Assembly: GCA_005888865.1 (NCBI GenBank)
Contig: VBCL01000250.1
Span: 1 to 5,731, forward strand
Length of the DNA: 5,731 nt
Reading direction: 5' to 3'
DNA from: Betaproteobacteria bacterium
GTDB taxonomy: Bacteria; Pseudomonadota; Gammaproteobacteria; Burkholderiales; Casimicrobiaceae
Under the pieces are notes generated by a model, which was not told the origin of the DNA, searched no databases, and worked only from the letters and a program-made list of their open reading frames with translations. Shown in pieces: positions 4,455 to 5,731 of this stretch (position 1 is the stretch's first letter; every line of letters starts with the position of its first letter). The position numbers and the translations under genes are program-made.

Positions 4455-5731
4455 TGGCACCACCGGCAACTTCCATTCCCGCGTCGATTCGTAGGCGTGC
4501 GCAGCGCGCAGCACCAGCGCGTCGCCGTGCATCGGGCCCACGATTTGCAGCGATATCGGCAGGCCCGATCGGGTGAGGCCGCAGGGCACGACGGCAGCCG
4601 GTTGCTGCGTGAGATTGAACGGGTACGAGAACGGCGTCCATCCGAGGAATTTGTCGAGCGTAAGCTCCCATTGATCCGGCGCTCTTGCTTCGAAAGCCGG
4701 CACCGAAACGCCCGGCGTGAGCAGCAGATCGTAGCGCCGATGGAACTGGCGCATGAGGGAGCCCAGCTCGCTGCGTCGCGCGGTAAGCTTCTGGACGTCC
4801 ATCACCGAGACCTTGCGCCCCTCATCGGCCTGCCAGCGCAGCGCGGGGTCGGTGAGCGCCACCTGTTCCGGCGTCATGTTGCCGAGTAGCGTCAGCGAGC
4901 CGACGAACCAGAGCCTGGTCGTTATCTCCTCGGGGTCGGTGAAACCCGGCGCGACCTCTTCCACCTGAGCGCCCAGCGCCGAAAAGGCGTCCGCGGCCGT
5001 GCGCACCGCGGCGGCGACTTCCGGATCGACGTTCTTGACGTAGCCGAGATCGGGGCTGAACGCGACCCGCAATCCACGCACGCCATCGGAGAGACCGACG
5101 CGATAGTCACGCGGATCGTAGGGAAGTGAAAACCAGTCGCGCGCATCGGGTTTGCTCATGACCGTGAGCATCAGCGCGAGGTCTTCGACACAGCGTGCGT
5201 GCGGCCCGATATGCGCGACGGTGCCCATCGGCGAGAGCGGAAACGCCGGCACGCGCCCGAACGAGGGCTTCAGGCCGGGAATGCCGCAAAACGTCGAGGG
5301 AATGCGAACGGACCCGGCGCCATCCGTGCCCACGGCGAGCGGCCCCATCCCGGACGCCACCGCCGCGGCGGCTCCGCCGGAGGAACCGCCCGGTGTCATC
5401 TTCGTATTCCAGGGATTCCGGGTGATGCCGGTGAGGAAGCTGTCGGTCGTGCCCTTGATGCCGAACTCGGGCGTGTTGGTCTTGCCGAGCAAGATGGCGC
5501 CTGCTTCGCGCAACCGCGCCGTGACCGGCGCGTCAATGTCCCACGGCTGCTGCGGATCGATGGTGCGCGACCCGCGCAACGTGGGCCAGCCCCGAGTCAG
5601 GATCAGATCCTTGATCGACACCGGTACGCCGTCGAGGATGTCGATCGGCGCCTTCTTTTGCCAGCGCGCTTCGGATGCCCGGGCGCTCGCCAGCGCGCCT
5701 TCGGCGTCGACGATGCAAAACGCGTTCAGTA
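4443..5731 (-). CDS. Amidase-signature family hydrolase, N-terminus cut off
   Basis: The minus-strand frame runs from the right edge (first whole codon 5729-5727) to TGA at 4445-4443, giving 428 visible residues. A GTG at 5621 is internal, since family sequence (LDGVPVSIKDL) crosses it. The enzymes cleave C-N bonds of amides by a Ser-cisSer-Lys triad. Here Lys40 (visible numbering, SIKDL), Ser116 (first Ser of GGSSGG) and Ser140 (TDGAGSVRIP) form it. The 24-residue gap between the two serines equals that of malonamidase E2 and FAAH. The glycine-rich signature is intact. Members are usually 450-500 residues, so about 40-60 are missing off the edge. The C-terminus LQIVGPMHGDALVLRAAHAYE is typical. 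It could act on small aliphatic or aryl amides; substrate cannot be read from sequence. It lacks the features needed to call it GatA, and no gatC or gatB is seen. Confidence 0.9.
   Translation of the reverse strand, partial: LNAFCIVDAEGALASARASEARWQKKAPIDILDGVPVSIKDLILTRGWPTLRGSRTIDPQQPWDIDAPVTARLREAGAILLGKTNTPEFGIKGTTDSFLTGITRNPWNTKMTPGGSSGGAAAAVASGMGPLAVGTDGAGSVRIPSTFCGIPGLKPSFGRVPAFPLSPMGTVAHIGPHARCVEDLALMLTVMSKPDARDWFSLPYDPRDYRVGLSDGVRGLRVAFSPDLGYVKNVDPEVAAAVRTAADAFSALGAQVEEVAPGFTDPEEITTRLWFVGSLTLLGNMTPEQVALTDPALRWQADEGRKVSVMDVQKLTARRSELGSLMRQFHRRYDLLLTPGVSVPAFEARAPDQWELTLDKFLGWTPFSYPFNLTQQPAAVVPCGLTRSGLPISLQIVGPMHGDALVLRAAHAYESTREWKLPVVPAPA

Noticed and set aside
4446..4468. TGCCGG...CCGGCA inverted repeat near the amidase stop
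   Set aside because: It lies in amidase coding sequence, with an 11-base loop and no T-run on either side; terminator function not supported.
4443..5731. Calling the amidase GatA of the tRNA amidotransferase
   Set aside because: The triad is shared by the whole family; the surrounding sequence and lack of gatC/gatB neighbours do not support it.

Overview
The window reads like a chromosomal accessory stretch of a high-GC Gram-negative bacterium, most likely a betaproteobacterium of the Burkholderia group. Codon third positions are mostly G or C, one gene encodes a typical outer-membrane lipoprotein, and the small secreted protein with KHPPTSVM repeats resembles proteins I associate with Burkholderiaceae. 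The taxonomic call is an inference from memory.

Layout: (1) 1-502 (+), the C-terminal third or so of a family-18 glycoside hydrolase (chitinase-like), cut by the left edge. (2) 556-822 (+), a complete 88-residue lipoprotein with a strong ribosome binding site. (3) 884-1906 (-), a complete JmjC/cupin_8 type Fe(II)/2-oxoglutarate oxygenase close in motif layout to the asparaginyl hydroxylase FIH. (4) 1907-2080, a divergent promoter region. (5) 2081-3709 (+), a complete flavin-dependent halogenase of the tryptophan-halogenase fold. (6) 3710-3945, a spacer with an unexplained 47-codon open stretch on the minus strand that looks like a gene remnant. (7) 3946-4413 (+), a small exported, intrinsically disordered protein with a 24-residue tandem repeat. 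(8) 4443-5731 (-), an amidase-signature enzyme cut by the right edge, whose stop codon lies in a 14-bp tandem repeat.

The centre of interest is the divergent pair oxygenase/halogenase. Both keep their catalytic residues. The halogenase lacks the loop that anchors free tryptophan in RebH/PrnA, so its substrate is probably not free tryptophan. Pairing with an FIH-like hydroxylase suggests that two oxidative tailoring enzymes act on one substrate, possibly a peptide or protein side chain. No flavin reductase, carrier protein, NRPS/PKS or TonB receptor is visible in this window, so the pathway cannot be closed here. The chitinase, lipoprotein, disordered protein and amidase show no evident functional link to the pair. 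No RNA genes, CRISPR array, complete insertion sequence or convincing rho-independent terminator was seen.
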